Source: Agrobacterium sp. a22-2
GTDB lineage: Bacteria; Pseudomonadota; Alphaproteobacteria; Rhizobiales; Rhizobiaceae
NCBI RefSeq assembly: GCF_012276985.1
Contig: NZ_JAAXMM010000003.1
Location: 62,001 to 126,000 of the forward strand
DNA length: 64,000 bases
Reading direction: 5' to 3'
This document shows, piece after piece, positions 46,099-55,429 of this stretch (position 1 is the first letter of the stretch; every line of letters starts with the position of its first letter). The notes under the pieces were generated by a model, which saw only the letters and a program-made list of their open reading frames with translations, did no database searches and had not been told where the DNA came from. Both the position numbers and the translations under genes were made by a program.

Positions 46099-47243
46099 GC
46101 CAGCAGGCTCGCCGCTTCGTCTTCGCGCAATTCCTTCGGCTGCGCCACCGTGCCAGCAATGGTCTGCGCAATGCCGGTTTCGCCGGCCCGCAGGATGGCC
46201 TCCATGATTTCAAGCACATGCAGTGCCAATTCGCCGGAAGCCCTTGGCGGCCGTGCCTCGGTGATCGAACGGGCGAGATCGGCCAGGCCGAGCATGCGGT
46301 AATTGGCGCGATCGGGTGCGGCGACCGGCCAGTTGATCGCGCCGAACAGGTGACCCGCCGTATCCGTTTCCTGCCATGGCGCTCCGCGGTTCGAGATGGC
46401 GACGACACCGCCGAAATTGTCCGGATCGGGAAGGCGAAGCGATCCCTCGGTGCCGTGCAGTTCGATCGGGTGATTGGAGTGGCGGAACACATCCCAGGAG
46501 GCGCCGAAGGTGATGCTCGTGCCGCAATGGAATTCCAGGATGGACAGCACGCTGGTCGGCGTGCCGACCTTGAAGCTCGTGCCCTTCTTCGGCCCGTCCG
46601 CCGTGATGAACCGCTCGTCCTGGCCGCTGGTCGCCACGGCCTGGACGCGGCGCACGGGGCCGAGCAGGTTGACCATCATGGTCAGGTAATAGGGTCCCAT
46701 GTCCATGACTGGGCCGGCGCCGGGCTGGTAGTAGAAGCTGGGGTCCGGATGCCAGTGTTCCATGCCGCGGCCCATCATGAAGGCCGTGCCAGTGACCGGC
46801 TTGCCGATGGCGCCTGCCTCCATCTGCCGGCGTGCATGCCGACCGGCCGCCCCCAGAAATGTGTCCGGTGCTGATCCGAGCGACAGGCCTTTGGCCGCAG
46901 CGGCCTCCACCAGCTTGCGCCCTTCGGCAGCCGTGACGCCGAGCGGCTTCTCGGTAAAGACATGTTTGCCCGCGGAAAGAGCCTGCATCGAAATATCGAA
47001 ATGGGCAGCAGGAATGGTCAGGTTCAAGACGAGGTCGATGTCCTTGTCGGCCAGCAAAGAATCGACATCGGCGGCACGCAGTCCGAATTCCGCGGCGCGG
47101 CGGTGTGCTGCGGCCATGTCGAGATCGGCGCAGGCGGTGATCGCGACGCCCCTAAAGAGCGGTGCATTGCGCATGTAGGCCATGGAAATGTTTCCGCATC
47201 CCACCACGCCGATTCGAAGTGCCGTGTCGTTTGTCTTTGTCAT
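46095..47243 (-). CDS. Gfo/Idh/MocA-family sugar dehydrogenase (copy 1)
   Basis: 382 residues from ATG 47243. The Rossmann motif is IGVVGCGNISMAYMR and the conserved EKPLG is near residue 100. The C-terminal substrate domain has GPVMDMGPYYLTMMVNLLGPVRR, with the Asp and Tyr that replace the common DxxxH acid/base. NAD(P)-dependent oxidation of a sugar or cyclitol hydroxyl is expected. It is divergent from the isomerase-fold gene at 47537, an arrangement repeated in the second pair at 52.7-54.6 kb. Confidence 0.9.
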   Translation of the reverse strand: MTKTNDTALRIGVVGCGNISMAYMRNAPLFRGVAITACADLDMAAAHRRAAEFGLRAADVDSLLADKDIDLVLNLTIPAAHFDISMQALSAGKHVFTEKPLGVTAAEGRKLVEAAAAKGLSLGSAPDTFLGAAGRHARRQMEAGAIGKPVTGTAFMMGRGMEHWHPDPSFYYQPGAGPVMDMGPYYLTMMVNLLGPVRRVQAVATSGQDERFITADGPKKGTSFKVGTPTSVLSILEFHCGTSITFGASWDVFRHSNHPIELHGTEGSLRLPDPDNFGGVVAISNRGAPWQETDTAGHLFGAINWPVAAPDRANYRMLGLADLARSITEARPPRASGELALHVLEIMEAILRAGETGIAQTIAGTVAQPKELREDEAASLLA

Positions 47244-47536
47244 GTGAATGCCTGGTCCTGCCGGATTGAAGAGGGTGGATAGAGATGCGGAGTGACCGCC
47301 GCTTGAACGCAGAGAAGAAATTATGTTGACGCACGGTAACATTTAATCTTACGTAGTGACAAGACACTTGGAGGCGTGTCGATCCCCTTAACTTGTCGAA
47401 CTCACGGCATTTGTCGCGCCATCTCGGGCGACGCATTCTTGGCGGACAAGGCAAAGCCGCGCCTGCCCGTCGATGCACGGCTCAACGGCCGTCTTTCGCA
47501 TCGGCGCGACGATCAACGGACAGTCAGGACCACGTT

Positions 47537-48355
47537 ATGAAGAGCACAGACTTGAAAATCGGCTGCCAGACTTTCACCTGGGAAATGCTGGGGAGTGGGT
47601 GGCAAGGCGGACCGGACGACCTGCTGCGCGCCATCGCCAAGGGCGGCTATGCCGGTATCGAAATCACCGATACGATGATCGGCGGCTATGCGAAAAAACC
47701 CGAAGCCTTCGCCCGCGCCCTTGGGGATGCCGGCCTGACGCTGGTGTCCTTTGCCTTCGGCTCGCAAAGTGGTTTCACGTTGCCCGAGCAGATTGCGGGC
47801 GACCTGGAGGCGACGCGCCGCTGGGTGGATTTTGCGGCGAACTTTCCCGGCGCTCTCGTGTCGATGGGCTCGGCAACCGTCGTCTCCGACGGGCCGCGCG
47901 CCGACAAGTTCGCGGTTGCCGCCGAATGCTACAATCGCTCCATGGAGATCGGCAAGGCAGCCGGCGTCACGGTCGCGGTCCATCCCTCATCCCATCACAA
48001 CACCTTGCTGTTGACGCGCGCCGATTATGACGCGCTCTTCGCCCTGCTTGAGCCGCAGGTTGGCTGGGTGCCGGACACCGGCCATATCCTGCGCGGTGGC
48101 CAGGTGATGGCCGATACGCTCGCCGCTTTCCGAGACCGCATCCGCTACGTCCACCTGAAGGATGTCGATGCCAGCGGCACCTGGACGATGCTGGGCGAAG
48201 GCGCATGCGACGTGCCGACGGTCATCGCGACGGTGCGCGAAGCGCCGCTGTTTAACGGTTGGATCGTGGTGGAGGAGGAGTCTGAACAGGCGGGCATGGA
48301 TCCCGCGAGCGCCGTTCGGGCCAATTACGAGACTTTACGCCGGCTGGGCGTTTGA
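47537..48355 (+). CDS. Sugar-phosphate isomerase/epimerase-fold protein (TIM barrel, copy 1)
   Basis: 272 residues from ATG 47537. The AP-endonuclease-2-like barrel (IolE/IolI/LgdB type) is shown by KIGCQTFTWEM, AIAKGGYAGIEITD, VAVHPSSHHNTLL, VGWVPDTGHILRGG (metal Asp/His), YVHLKDVD and GWIVVEEESEQ (metal Glu). Members isomerise, epimerise, dehydrate or beta-eliminate keto-sugars, so the reaction cannot be fixed. The 293-base gap to the divergent dehydrogenase shows no further gene. Confidence 0.87.
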   Translation: MKSTDLKIGCQTFTWEMLGSGWQGGPDDLLRAIAKGGYAGIEITDTMIGGYAKKPEAFARALGDAGLTLVSFAFGSQSGFTLPEQIAGDLEATRRWVDFAANFPGALVSMGSATVVSDGPRADKFAVAAECYNRSMEIGKAAGVTVAVHPSSHHNTLLLTRADYDALFALLEPQVGWVPDTGHILRGGQVMADTLAAFRDRIRYVHLKDVDASGTWTMLGEGACDVPTVIATVREAPLFNGWIVVEEESEQAGMDPASAVRANYETLRRLGV

Positions 48356-48383
48356 GTGCAGGGCTGAAATGCCGACGCAGTTC

Positions 48384-48401
48384 GGGGCCTCAGCCCCTTT
48401 T
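48384..48401 (+). terminator. Short terminator after the isomerase gene
   Basis: GGGGC-CTCA-GCCCC followed by TTTT, 28 bases after the stop. A longer alternative stem GGGCTGA...TCAGCCC overlaps it. Confidence 0.55.
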
Positions 48402-48417
48402 GCGCCCGGCATGTTGA

Positions 48418-49179
48418 TCAGGCATAGCGGACCTCGACGCCCAGCTTGTCGAGCCGGTTTCGGATGCTGTGCGGCATGTTGCTGTCGGTGATAACAAGGT
48501 CGACGCGCGACAGGGAAAAGGCCTTGGAGGAGGCGCCGGTGTCCCATTTGCTGGAATCGGCCACCAGCACCACGCGACGCGCCATGCGCACCAGATTGCG
48601 CTTGGTCCGGGCGATGTCTTCCGAGACATCCACCACGTCGAATGCCTGGTCGATCGCATGGGCGCTGACAAAGGCCTGATGGGCCACTAGGCCGCCGAGA
48701 ACCTTGTCGGAATCCGAGACGATCGTGCTGACCGTACTGGGAAAAACCCGGCCGCCGATCATGTGGACGTCGAGGCCTGGGCGATACATGAGGTGCTGGG
48801 CGATGTTCATCGCCGTCGTCGCCACCACGACATTATTGACCGGCGGCATCTGCATGGCGACCTGGAGAAGCGTCGATCCGCTGTCGAAGACGATGGACTG
48901 GTTGTCGATGATCTGCCGGGCGGCCATCTGGGCGATCCGCCGCTTGGCGTCGAAATTGCGCTGCATGCGCTCTTCGAAGGCCGCAGCCGGGGAATCCGCA
49001 GGAATCGCGATCGCTCCGCCATGGGTTTTGATCAACTGCTTCTTGGCATCCATGATTTCGAGATCGGAGCGGATCGTGACCTCGGAAACCTCGAAGAACT
49101 CGGCAAGCTGTCGTGTACGCGCCTGACCGACCCTTTGAAGTTCGAGCAAAATCTGGTGCCGTCTTTGCTCTGCAAGCAT
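48418..49179 (-). CDS. DeoR-family transcriptional regulator
   Basis: 253 residues from ATG 49179 with a GAGG site. The first residues MLAEQRRHQILLELQRVGQ and the helix-turn-helix (TRQLAEFFEVSEVTIRSDLEIMD) then HGGAI are the DeoR signature. The sugar-phosphate-sensing domain shows IVFDSGSTLLQVAMQMP and VVLVADSSKWD. A longer start at 49281 would place its own operator inside the gene. It is divergent to the aldolase-kinase genes and most likely represses them, released by a phosphorylated sugar. Confidence 0.92.
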   Translation of the reverse strand: MLAEQRRHQILLELQRVGQARTRQLAEFFEVSEVTIRSDLEIMDAKKQLIKTHGGAIAIPADSPAAAFEERMQRNFDAKRRIAQMAARQIIDNQSIVFDSGSTLLQVAMQMPPVNNVVVATTAMNIAQHLMYRPGLDVHMIGGRVFPSTVSTIVSDSDKVLGGLVAHQAFVSAHAIDQAFDVVDVSEDIARTKRNLVRMARRVVLVADSSKWDTGASSKAFSLSRVDLVITDSNMPHSIRNRLDKLGVEVRYA

Positions 49180-49212
49180 CTGTAACCTCGACCGCTTCCT
49201 GCGCCGTGAGAG

Positions 49213-49229
49213 CTTTCGAATTTCGAAAG
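49213..49229. promoter_or_regulatory. 17-base palindrome upstream of the DeoR gene
   Basis: CTTTCGAA-T-TTCGAAAG, perfect 8-base arms, 34 bases before the DeoR start. Further TCGAAA/GAAA words recur toward the aldolase gene (49305-49330). It is a good candidate for the DeoR operator. Confidence 0.6.
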
Positions 49230-49395
49230 TCCGCTGATCGTTTTGATAGGCCAATTCAAGATTACTATCAATCGGGGCCATAGAAAATCATACGCTAAGT
49301 GCTAAACGAAAGAAATCGAAATATTGAAAGTTGTTTTATTTTCGCGCTAGGGTCTGGTCAACATCAGCCTCTGCAAACATGAAGGAACTATTGCC

Positions 49396-50196
49396 ATGGG
49401 CCTCGGAACCAAAATTCGCCTCTCGCGCCTGTTCTCCAATCCGTCCGGCAAACTGTTCGGCGGCGCGGTGGATCATTTCGTCGGCTACGGCAATGTGCGC
49501 GAAGGCGGCCTTGCGGACCTGCCGGGCGCCCTGCGCCGGGTGATGGCCGGCGGACCTGACTATGTCAGCATCCAGCCGGGGGCCGCGCGCCACCTGTGGG
49601 AGGAATATGCCGGCAAGGCAGCGCTGGTCATCCAGGCCGGTTGCTTCACCGCCGACGACCGCATCCGCCAGCTTATTGCGACGCCGGAAGACGCCGTGCG
49701 CTATGGCGCCGACGCGCTCGCGGTTGCCATTCCGGTGCGCGGCAATACGGAAGGCGAATACATCCGCTGGCTGACCGATACGGTGAATGCCGCGGCGCGT
49801 TTCGAAATGCCCGTCGTCGCCCATGTCTATCCGCGCGACTTCTCCGATGGCGGCAAGATCGTCTTCACCCCGGATGAAATTGCCTACGCCGTGCGCATCG
49901 GTTACGAGACCGGCGTGGATGTGATCAAGGTCGGTTATACCGGCGATTTCGACTCCTTCCGCGAGACGGTCGCGACCTGCCCGGTCCCTGTCGTGATTGC
50001 CGGCGGGCCGAAGACCGAAACGCTGCTCGGCGCACTGACCCAGACATCGGACGCGCTTCGCGCCGGCGCCAAGGGTGCGGTCGTCGGACGCAATCTCTGG
50101 GGGCATGGCGACACCACCAAGGCAGCGCGTGCCTTCAAGCTGGTCATCCATGACGGCATGGCGCCGGCAGACGCCCTGGCCGCCGCGGGCCTCTGA
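49396..50196 (+). CDS. Class I aldolase of the DhnA/FbaB/LsrF family
   Basis: 266 residues. The barrel shows LFGGAVDHFVGYG at the N-terminus, ADALAVAIPVRGNTEGEYI, MPVVAHVYPRDF and the Schiff-base segment GVDVIKVGYTGD, ending with PVVIAGGPKTETLL and GAKGAVVGRNLWGH. The family cleaves ketose 1-phosphates or 1,6-bisphosphates, or thiolyses in LsrF, through a lysine imine. With a PfkB kinase only three bases downstream, cleavage of a phosphorylated ketose to dihydroxyacetone phosphate or pyruvate-level products is likely. Confidence 0.88.
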   Translation: MGLGTKIRLSRLFSNPSGKLFGGAVDHFVGYGNVREGGLADLPGALRRVMAGGPDYVSIQPGAARHLWEEYAGKAALVIQAGCFTADDRIRQLIATPEDAVRYGADALAVAIPVRGNTEGEYIRWLTDTVNAAARFEMPVVAHVYPRDFSDGGKIVFTPDEIAYAVRIGYETGVDVIKVGYTGDFDSFRETVATCPVPVVIAGGPKTETLLGALTQTSDALRAGAKGAVVGRNLWGHGDTTKAARAFKLVIHDGMAPADALAAAGL

Positions 50197-50199
50197 GCG

Positions 50200-51132
50200 A
50201 TGTCGCGACCTTTCCAGGTTCTGGGTTTCGGTGCGCTTGCCATTGACGACATCCTCTATGTCGATCGGCCACTGTCGTCGGGCAAGGGAAAGGTCACTAA
50301 ACGCGCCATGGACCACGGCGGCAACGTGGCCACCGCCCTGGTGGCCATAGCCCGCCTCGGCGGCCGCGCCGCCTTTATCGGCTGGTTGAATGACCAGCCT
50401 TCAAACGATGTGGGCGGGCGGCAACTCGAGCACGATGGGGTGGACACATCCCTTGCGCCGCGGGCCGCGGGCTCCCTGCCGATCCGTTCGGTGATCACCG
50501 TCGATCCGGACGGCGACCGCTTCATTGCCTATGACGACGACGTGTTGCACGGCACGTCGCTCACCCTGCCGGATGATGTGCTGGTGCAGGCGCCGGTCCT
50601 GCTCATTGACGGCTATTCAACCCATTCCGAAGCCGTCGTCGCGCGGGCGCGGGCCTTGGGTCTGTCTGTCGTCGCGGATATCGAATGGACGATTGGTGCT
50701 GCCACCGACAGGATCATGGCTCTCACCGACCACCTCGTGCTGCCGCTGGCTTTCGGTCGATCCTATACCGGGCTGACCGCGCCCGAGGCGGTGCTCAACG
50801 CGCTGTGGTCAGAAGAACGATCCGCCATCGTGCTCACCGACGGCGAAAACGGCTCTTATGTGCGTCAGAGGGAGGGCGCCACGCGGTGGCATTTCCCCGC
50901 GTATGCCGTACGGGCGGTCGATACCACCGGTGCCGGGGACTGCTTTCACGGTGCCTATTGCCTGGCGCTGGCGCAGGCAAAGGCGCCGCTCGATTGCGTC
51001 GCCTATGCCACGGCCGCCGCCGCCGTCGCCGTCACGGCGCGGGGTGGCCGCATGGGTCTTCCCGACGACAGCACGTGCCGCCAGCGGATGGCTGCGGAAG
51101 GCGCGCCCGTTCCCATCCCGCTCGCCGGGTGA
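50200..51132 (+). CDS. PfkB-family carbohydrate kinase
   Basis: 310 residues of the ribokinase fold. The N-terminal GALAIDDILYVDRPL, the substrate-site GGNVATALVAIARLGG and the C-terminal signature DTTGAGDCFHGAYCLAL (catalytic Asp) are present. It starts three bases after the aldolase, so both should act in sequence: phosphorylation of a ketose or keto-sugar acid, then cleavage. The order resembles the DeoR-aldolase-PfkB core of sulfo-glycolysis and the IolC-IolJ steps of inositol breakdown, without the specific partners of either. Confidence 0.9.
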   Translation: MSRPFQVLGFGALAIDDILYVDRPLSSGKGKVTKRAMDHGGNVATALVAIARLGGRAAFIGWLNDQPSNDVGGRQLEHDGVDTSLAPRAAGSLPIRSVITVDPDGDRFIAYDDDVLHGTSLTLPDDVLVQAPVLLIDGYSTHSEAVVARARALGLSVVADIEWTIGAATDRIMALTDHLVLPLAFGRSYTGLTAPEAVLNALWSEERSAIVLTDGENGSYVRQREGATRWHFPAYAVRAVDTTGAGDCFHGAYCLALAQAKAPLDCVAYATAAAAVAVTARGGRMGLPDDSTCRQRMAAEGAPVPIPLAG

Positions 51133-51475
51133 CGATGCAGGCCAAACGGTCTTCTAGCGGCGGCGATCCCGATCGGCCCGCCGCGTTTGGCGTTTCCTTC
51201 CTGCTGTCGAGCTTTCGCCTGAAGTGCTATTCAGCTGAAGCCGGGGATGCATAAAATTACGCGCGTCAAAAAATAAAATCCCATGCATATAGATAAATAA
51301 ATACAATAATAGCATTTTAGATCAATAACTTAAGTTTCAGGATGGCGATCCATTCTCCATCATAGGACGTTTTTTGTATTGACTTTGTGTCGCACTCCTG
51401 AGCTTTTTGTCGAGGAGCCGGTAGCGGGGAAGAGGGTCGCTCATCGGTATGTCGGAATGACAGGAGGAGATTGTC
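51133..51475. promoter_or_regulatory. Control region before the transporter ATPase gene
   Basis: About 340 bases with no gene. An AT-rich part carries ATAAAATTA-CGCGCG-TCAAAAA (51251-51271), similar to the block before the sugar-binding-protein gene. A TTGACT near 51379 may be a -35 box, but no good -10 follows. CAGGAGGAG precedes the GTG start. Confidence 0.45.
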
Positions 51476-52621
51476 GTGGCCGTGGTTGTTCTGGATAAAA
51501 TCTGCAAGACCTATGGAAACAACTACCATGCGATCAAGGAGTTGAGCCTGACGATCCACGATGGCGAATTCCTGATCCTGGTTGGACCATCCGGCTGCGG
51601 GAAATCGACCGCGCTGCGCATGATTGCCGGCCTGGAGGAGATCACCAGCGGCACGTTGAGCATCGGTGGACAGGATGTCGTCGATCTTCCGCCCAAGGAC
51701 CGGGATATCGCCATGGTCTTCCAGAACTATGCGCTCTATCCGCACATGACCGTGTTCGACAACATCGCGTTTTCGATGAAGCTCGCCCGCAAGAGCAAGG
51801 CCGAGCGCACCAAGCGCGTCAACGAGATCGCCAAGATCCTGCAGCTTGAATCCTTGCTCGGCAACAAGCCTGCCCAGCTCTCCGGCGGCCAGCGCCAGCG
51901 CGTCGCCATGGGCCGTGCGATGGTTCGCGAACCGGCAGCCTTCCTGATGGACGAGCCGCTATCGAACCTCGATGCGAAGCTGCGCGTGCAGATGCGGGCG
52001 GAAATTGCCAGCCTGCAGCGGCAACTCGGCGTGACGACGATCTACGTCACCCATGACCAGACCGAAGCGTTGACGATGGGCGACCGCGTGGCGGTCCTCA
52101 AGGGCGGCGTGCTGCAGCAGGTCGATACCCCGAAGGCGCTCTACAATCGTCCGGTCAACGCATTTGTGGCCGGCTTTATCGGCTCCCCGTCGATGAACCT
52201 CTTCGAGGGACGCCTGCAGAATGGCAGCATCCATCTGCCAACCTTCTCGATCCCCCTGCCGATGAGCGCTTTCGAGCGGGCGCCCGGTCTTTCGGACTTC
52301 GAGGGAAAGCCGGTTGTTTTCGGTATCCGTCCCGAAGCGCTGTATGACAGCCGCCTGCCGTCCGGTGCCGCATTCCCCTCCATCCCGGCCGTCGTCAAGA
52401 CCATCGAGGAACTCGGCTCCGAACTGATCGTGCATTTGAATGTCGAAGCGGTTCGTGTCGATTCCGGTGACCCGGATGCCGTCGAAGACCTGCGGGGGGC
52501 TGCCAACGCGGTCGCGAAATTCGAGGCGACCAGCACCGTGGCGATCGGACAGACGATCGATGTCGCCCTCGATCCGGCCAAGCTGCACTTCTTCAATCCC
52601 CAGACGCACATGGCGCTGTGA
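51476..52621 (+). CDS. Sugar ABC transporter ATP-binding protein (MalK/UgpC/MsmK type)
   Basis: 381 residues from a GTG with a strong GGAGGAG site. Walker [10 protein letters not shown], signature LSGGQRQR, Walker [16 protein letters not shown] and H-loop VTHDQTEA are intact. The C-terminal OB-type regulatory domain ([22 protein letters not shown]) marks the CUT1 type. No permease or binding protein is adjacent, so it probably energises the importer at 40.6-43.7 kb. It heads a second enzyme operon (52.7-57.1 kb). Confidence 0.93.
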   Translation: MAVVVLDKICKTYGNNYHAIKELSLTIHDGEFLILVGPSGCGKSTALRMIAGLEEITSGTLSIGGQDVVDLPPKDRDIAMVFQNYALYPHMTVFDNIAFSMKLARKSKAERTKRVNEIAKILQLESLLGNKPAQLSGGQRQRVAMGRAMVREPAAFLMDEPLSNLDAKLRVQMRAEIASLQRQLGVTTIYVTHDQTEALTMGDRVAVLKGGVLQQVDTPKALYNRPVNAFVAGFIGSPSMNLFEGRLQNGSIHLPTFSIPLPMSAFERAPGLSDFEGKPVVFGIRPEALYDSRLPSGAAFPSIPAVVKTIEELGSELIVHLNVEAVRVDSGDPDAVEDLRGAANAVAKFEATSTVAIGQTIDVALDPAKLHFFNPQTHMAL

Positions 52622-52710
52622 TGGCCCTGCCCGGCGGCAGGTGACTGCTCCGGGACCGCTATCCGTGACCGCGGCGTTGCACTGAAACCACGAGACTTCG
52701 AGAGTTACCC

Positions 52711-53787
52711 ATGCCAGCAAAGCAAGAAAAACGCCTTCGTGTCGGCGTATTGGGAGCGGGCCAGATCGCCCAGGCAGCCCATTTCGAAAGCTGCACCAAG
52801 GCGGCCAATGCCGATCTCCACGGAATCTGCGACGTCGCCGATGATCTGCGCGAGCGCATGGCGATCACCCATGGCGCGAAGAAGACCTACAACGATTATG
52901 ACAGGATGTTGGCCGATCCCGATATCGACGCGGTGATCATCGCGACAGCCGATGCCTTCCACGTTCCGGCCTCCCTTCGCGCGCTCGAAGCCGGCAAACA
53001 TGTCCTGTGCGAAAAGCCGGTCGGCCTGACGGTCGAGGAATGCCGCGACCTGAAAGCCGCTGTCGACAAGTCCGGCAAGGTGTTCCAGGTCGGACATATG
53101 AAGCGCTTCGATGCCGGCCTCCAGGCGGCAAAGTCCTTCATCCGCGACGAGATGGGCGCGCTGATTGCGCTGAAGGCCTGGTATTGCGACAGCACCCATC
53201 GTTATCCGATGACGGATGCGGTTCAGCCGCTGATCGTCGCGAGCGCCAATGCCCGCAAACCCTCGACCAATCCCAAGGCGGATCTGCGGCGCTATTACAT
53301 GCTGGCGCATGGCTGCCACCTGATAGACACGGCGCGCTATTTCGCGGGCGATATCGTGTCGGTGGAAGCGCGCCTATCGGAGCGCGCCGGCATCTGGTGC
53401 TGGTTCGTCGATGTCGAATTTGCCTCCGGCACGCTTGGTCATCTCGATCTGACCGTACAGGTGCGCATGGACTGGCACGAAGGCTTCCAGATCTACGGCG
53501 AGAATGGCAGCATTCTCGGCAAGACCTTCAACCCCTGGTACTACAAGTCGAGCGAAGTCGATATCTTTCGCGAAGCCGACGGAGCGACCCATCGGGTGCT
53601 CGGGGCTGATGGTCATTTCTATCGCCGCCAGCTGGAAGGCTTTGCCCGCACCATCCTCGACGGCACGCCCATGGAGGGCGCCGATATCGATGATGGCCTT
53701 GCCTCCGTCCAGGCGATGGTGGCGATCGCCCGCTCCGTGGAAAGCGGCAAGGCGGTGGCGCTGACCGACGTTTCGGGTGGCGTGTGA
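52711..53787 (+). CDS. Gfo/Idh/MocA-family sugar dehydrogenase (copy 2)
   Basis: 358 residues. VGVLGAGQIAQAAHF (Rossmann), CEKPVGL near 110 and the substrate-domain motif LAHGCHLIDTARYFAGDI with D-x-x-x-H-type acid/base are visible. KAWYCDSTHRYPMTDAVQPLI is a divergent insertion. It oxidises or reduces a sugar or cyclitol with NAD(P). Its stop shares one base with the next ATG (TGATG), pairing it with an isomerase-fold protein as in copy 1. Confidence 0.9.
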   Translation: MPAKQEKRLRVGVLGAGQIAQAAHFESCTKAANADLHGICDVADDLRERMAITHGAKKTYNDYDRMLADPDIDAVIIATADAFHVPASLRALEAGKHVLCEKPVGLTVEECRDLKAAVDKSGKVFQVGHMKRFDAGLQAAKSFIRDEMGALIALKAWYCDSTHRYPMTDAVQPLIVASANARKPSTNPKADLRRYYMLAHGCHLIDTARYFAGDIVSVEARLSERAGIWCWFVDVEFASGTLGHLDLTVQVRMDWHEGFQIYGENGSILGKTFNPWYYKSSEVDIFREADGATHRVLGADGHFYRRQLEGFARTILDGTPMEGADIDDGLASVQAMVAIARSVESGKAVALTDVSGGV

Positions 53788-54620
53788 TGAAGCTCGGCAT
53801 CTTCGCCAAGACGTTCGAGGGCAGCGATCCGGAAACGGTGCTGAGATCCGTTGCCGACGCGGGTTTTGCCTGCGCGCAATATAACATGGCGTGCTCCGGA
53901 CTTGCCGCAATGCCGGACGCCATCAGCGAAGAGCAGGCGCGTTCGGTGGCTGCGGCCGCAGAGGCGAGCGCGATCGAGATTGTCGCCGTGTCCGGCACCT
54001 ACAACATGATCCATCCCGATCTGGCCCTGCGCGCGGCGGGGCATGTCAGGCTGGCGGTTCTGGCCGAGCGCTGCGTTGCCATGTCGACCGGCCTCATCAC
54101 GCTCTGCACGGGAACGCGCGATCCGGTGGATCAGTGGAAGGAACATCCAGACAACAATTCGCCAGAGGCCTGGCGCGATCTGCTGGACGCCATGGGTACT
54201 GCGGTCGAGATTGCCGAACGCTACGATATCGATCTCGGGATCGAACCGGAACTGGCCAATGTCGTCAATTCGGCGGCCAAGGCACGGCGCCTGATCGACG
54301 AACTGAAGAGCCCCCGCATCAAGATCGTTCTGGATCCGGCCAATCTCTTTGAGGTGGAGACGCTGGAGGAACAGCGGACCATCGTGGCTTCGGCGATCGA
54401 CCTTTTGGGCGACCGCATTGTCATGGCCCATGCCAAGGACAGAACTCAGGACGGACGCTTCGCCACGGCGGGCAAGGGCGTTCTCGACTATCCCTTTTAC
54501 TTGCGCAAACTGGCCGAGATCGGCTTTGACGGCAGCCTGATCACCCACGGGCTTGGCGCTCAGGAAGCCGCTGGTGTCGCGGAATTCCTGAAGGCTGGGC
54601 TTGCCGGAGCAGGGCGATGA
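53787..54620 (+). CDS. Sugar-phosphate isomerase/epimerase-fold protein (TIM barrel, copy 2)
   Basis: 277 residues from the ATG at 53787. A GTG one codon earlier is in frame but less likely given the TGATG junction. KLGIFAKTFEG, VADAGFACAQYNM, GIEPELANVVNSAAKA, KIVLDPANLFEVET (metal Asp) and VMAHAKDR follow the xylose-isomerase-like barrel order, with Glu, Asp and His ligands in place. The function could be isomerase, epimerase, dehydratase or 3-keto-glycoside lyase. It is coupled on both sides: the downstream hydrolase overlaps by 4 bases. Confidence 0.87.
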   Translation: MKLGIFAKTFEGSDPETVLRSVADAGFACAQYNMACSGLAAMPDAISEEQARSVAAAAEASAIEIVAVSGTYNMIHPDLALRAAGHVRLAVLAERCVAMSTGLITLCTGTRDPVDQWKEHPDNNSPEAWRDLLDAMGTAVEIAERYDIDLGIEPELANVVNSAAKARRLIDELKSPRIKIVLDPANLFEVETLEEQRTIVASAIDLLGDRIVMAHAKDRTQDGRFATAGKGVLDYPFYLRKLAEIGFDGSLITHGLGAQEAAGVAEFLKAGLAGAGR

Positions 54621-55426
54621 ACGAGAGCCGGTTGTTCGAGACCAGCGACGGAACGCGGCTCAACGTCGACAGGGCCGGCGAGGGACAAGCAGTCGTTTTC
54701 CAGCATGGGCTGTGCGGCGATGCCGGCCAGACGCAGGAAGCCTTTCCGGTCGAGCCCGGGTTTTGCCGCATTACGGTGGAAGCCCGCGGCCATGGCGGTT
54801 CGCAGTCCGGCCCGCTCGAGCGCCTGTCGATCGCGACATTTGCCGATGACATCGCCTCATATATCGAAAGCCGCCTGCAGCCGCCGGTGGTCGTTGGCGG
54901 CATCTCGATGGGAGCGGCCATTGCGTTGCGCCTGGCGGTCAAGCGGCCGGATCTCGTCAAGGCGCTGATCCTGGCAAGACCTGCCTGGGTGACGGCGGCA
55001 GCGCCGGACAATATGGCGCCGAATGCCGAGGTCGGCCGGCTTCTGCAAACCCTGCCGCCAGATGAGGTGAAGGCCGCATTTCTGGCCGGACCAACCGGCC
55101 AGCGCCTTGCCGCAGAGGCACCCGACAATCTGGCTTCGCTGACGGGTTTCTTCGCGCGGCAGCCGATCGCGGTGACTGCAGCCTTGCTGACCGCGATCTC
55201 CAGTGATGGGCCTGGCGTGACCGATGAAGAGGTTTGCCGCATCGCCGTGCCGACCCTGGTGATCGGCCACGATCACGACGTCATTCACCCCATCGCCTAT
55301 GCGCATGAACTGGCCGAATGGATTCCAGCCGCCCGTTTTGTCCAGATCACGTCAAAGACGGAAAGCCGCACGCACTATGTCGCCGACTTCCGGCATGCCA
55401 TGAGCACATTTCTGAAGGAGCTTTAA
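54617..55426 (+). CDS. Alpha/beta-fold hydrolase
   Basis: 269 residues. HG oxyanion motif FQHGLCGDAG, nucleophile elbow VVGGISMGAAIALRLA, acid in VIGHDHDVIHP and base His in SRTHYVADFRHAM are visible. No signal peptide. It is likely an esterase or lactonase. It overlaps the isomerase gene by 4 bases and ends 4 bases before the Rpe-like gene, so it belongs to the same pathway, perhaps opening a sugar lactone produced by the dehydrogenase. Confidence 0.87.
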   Translation: MNESRLFETSDGTRLNVDRAGEGQAVVFQHGLCGDAGQTQEAFPVEPGFCRITVEARGHGGSQSGPLERLSIATFADDIASYIESRLQPPVVVGGISMGAAIALRLAVKRPDLVKALILARPAWVTAAAPDNMAPNAEVGRLLQTLPPDEVKAAFLAGPTGQRLAAEAPDNLASLTGFFARQPIAVTAALLTAISSDGPGVTDEEVCRIAVPTLVIGHDHDVIHPIAYAHELAEWIPAARFVQITSKTESRTHYVADFRHAMSTFLKEL

Positions 55427-55429
55427 ATC

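Noticed and set aside
49396-51132. Sulfoquinovose (sulfo-EMP) pathway
   Set aside because: DeoR, a class I aldolase and a PfkB kinase are shared with it, but no sulfoquinovosidase, no YihS-type isomerase and no sulfolactaldehyde reductase or sulfonate exporter are present.
46095-54620. Classical myo-inositol (iol) catabolism
   Set aside because: The dehydrogenase and isomerase-fold genes resemble IolG and IolE/IolI, but IolB and IolD are absent and the aldolase is class I, not IolJ-like.
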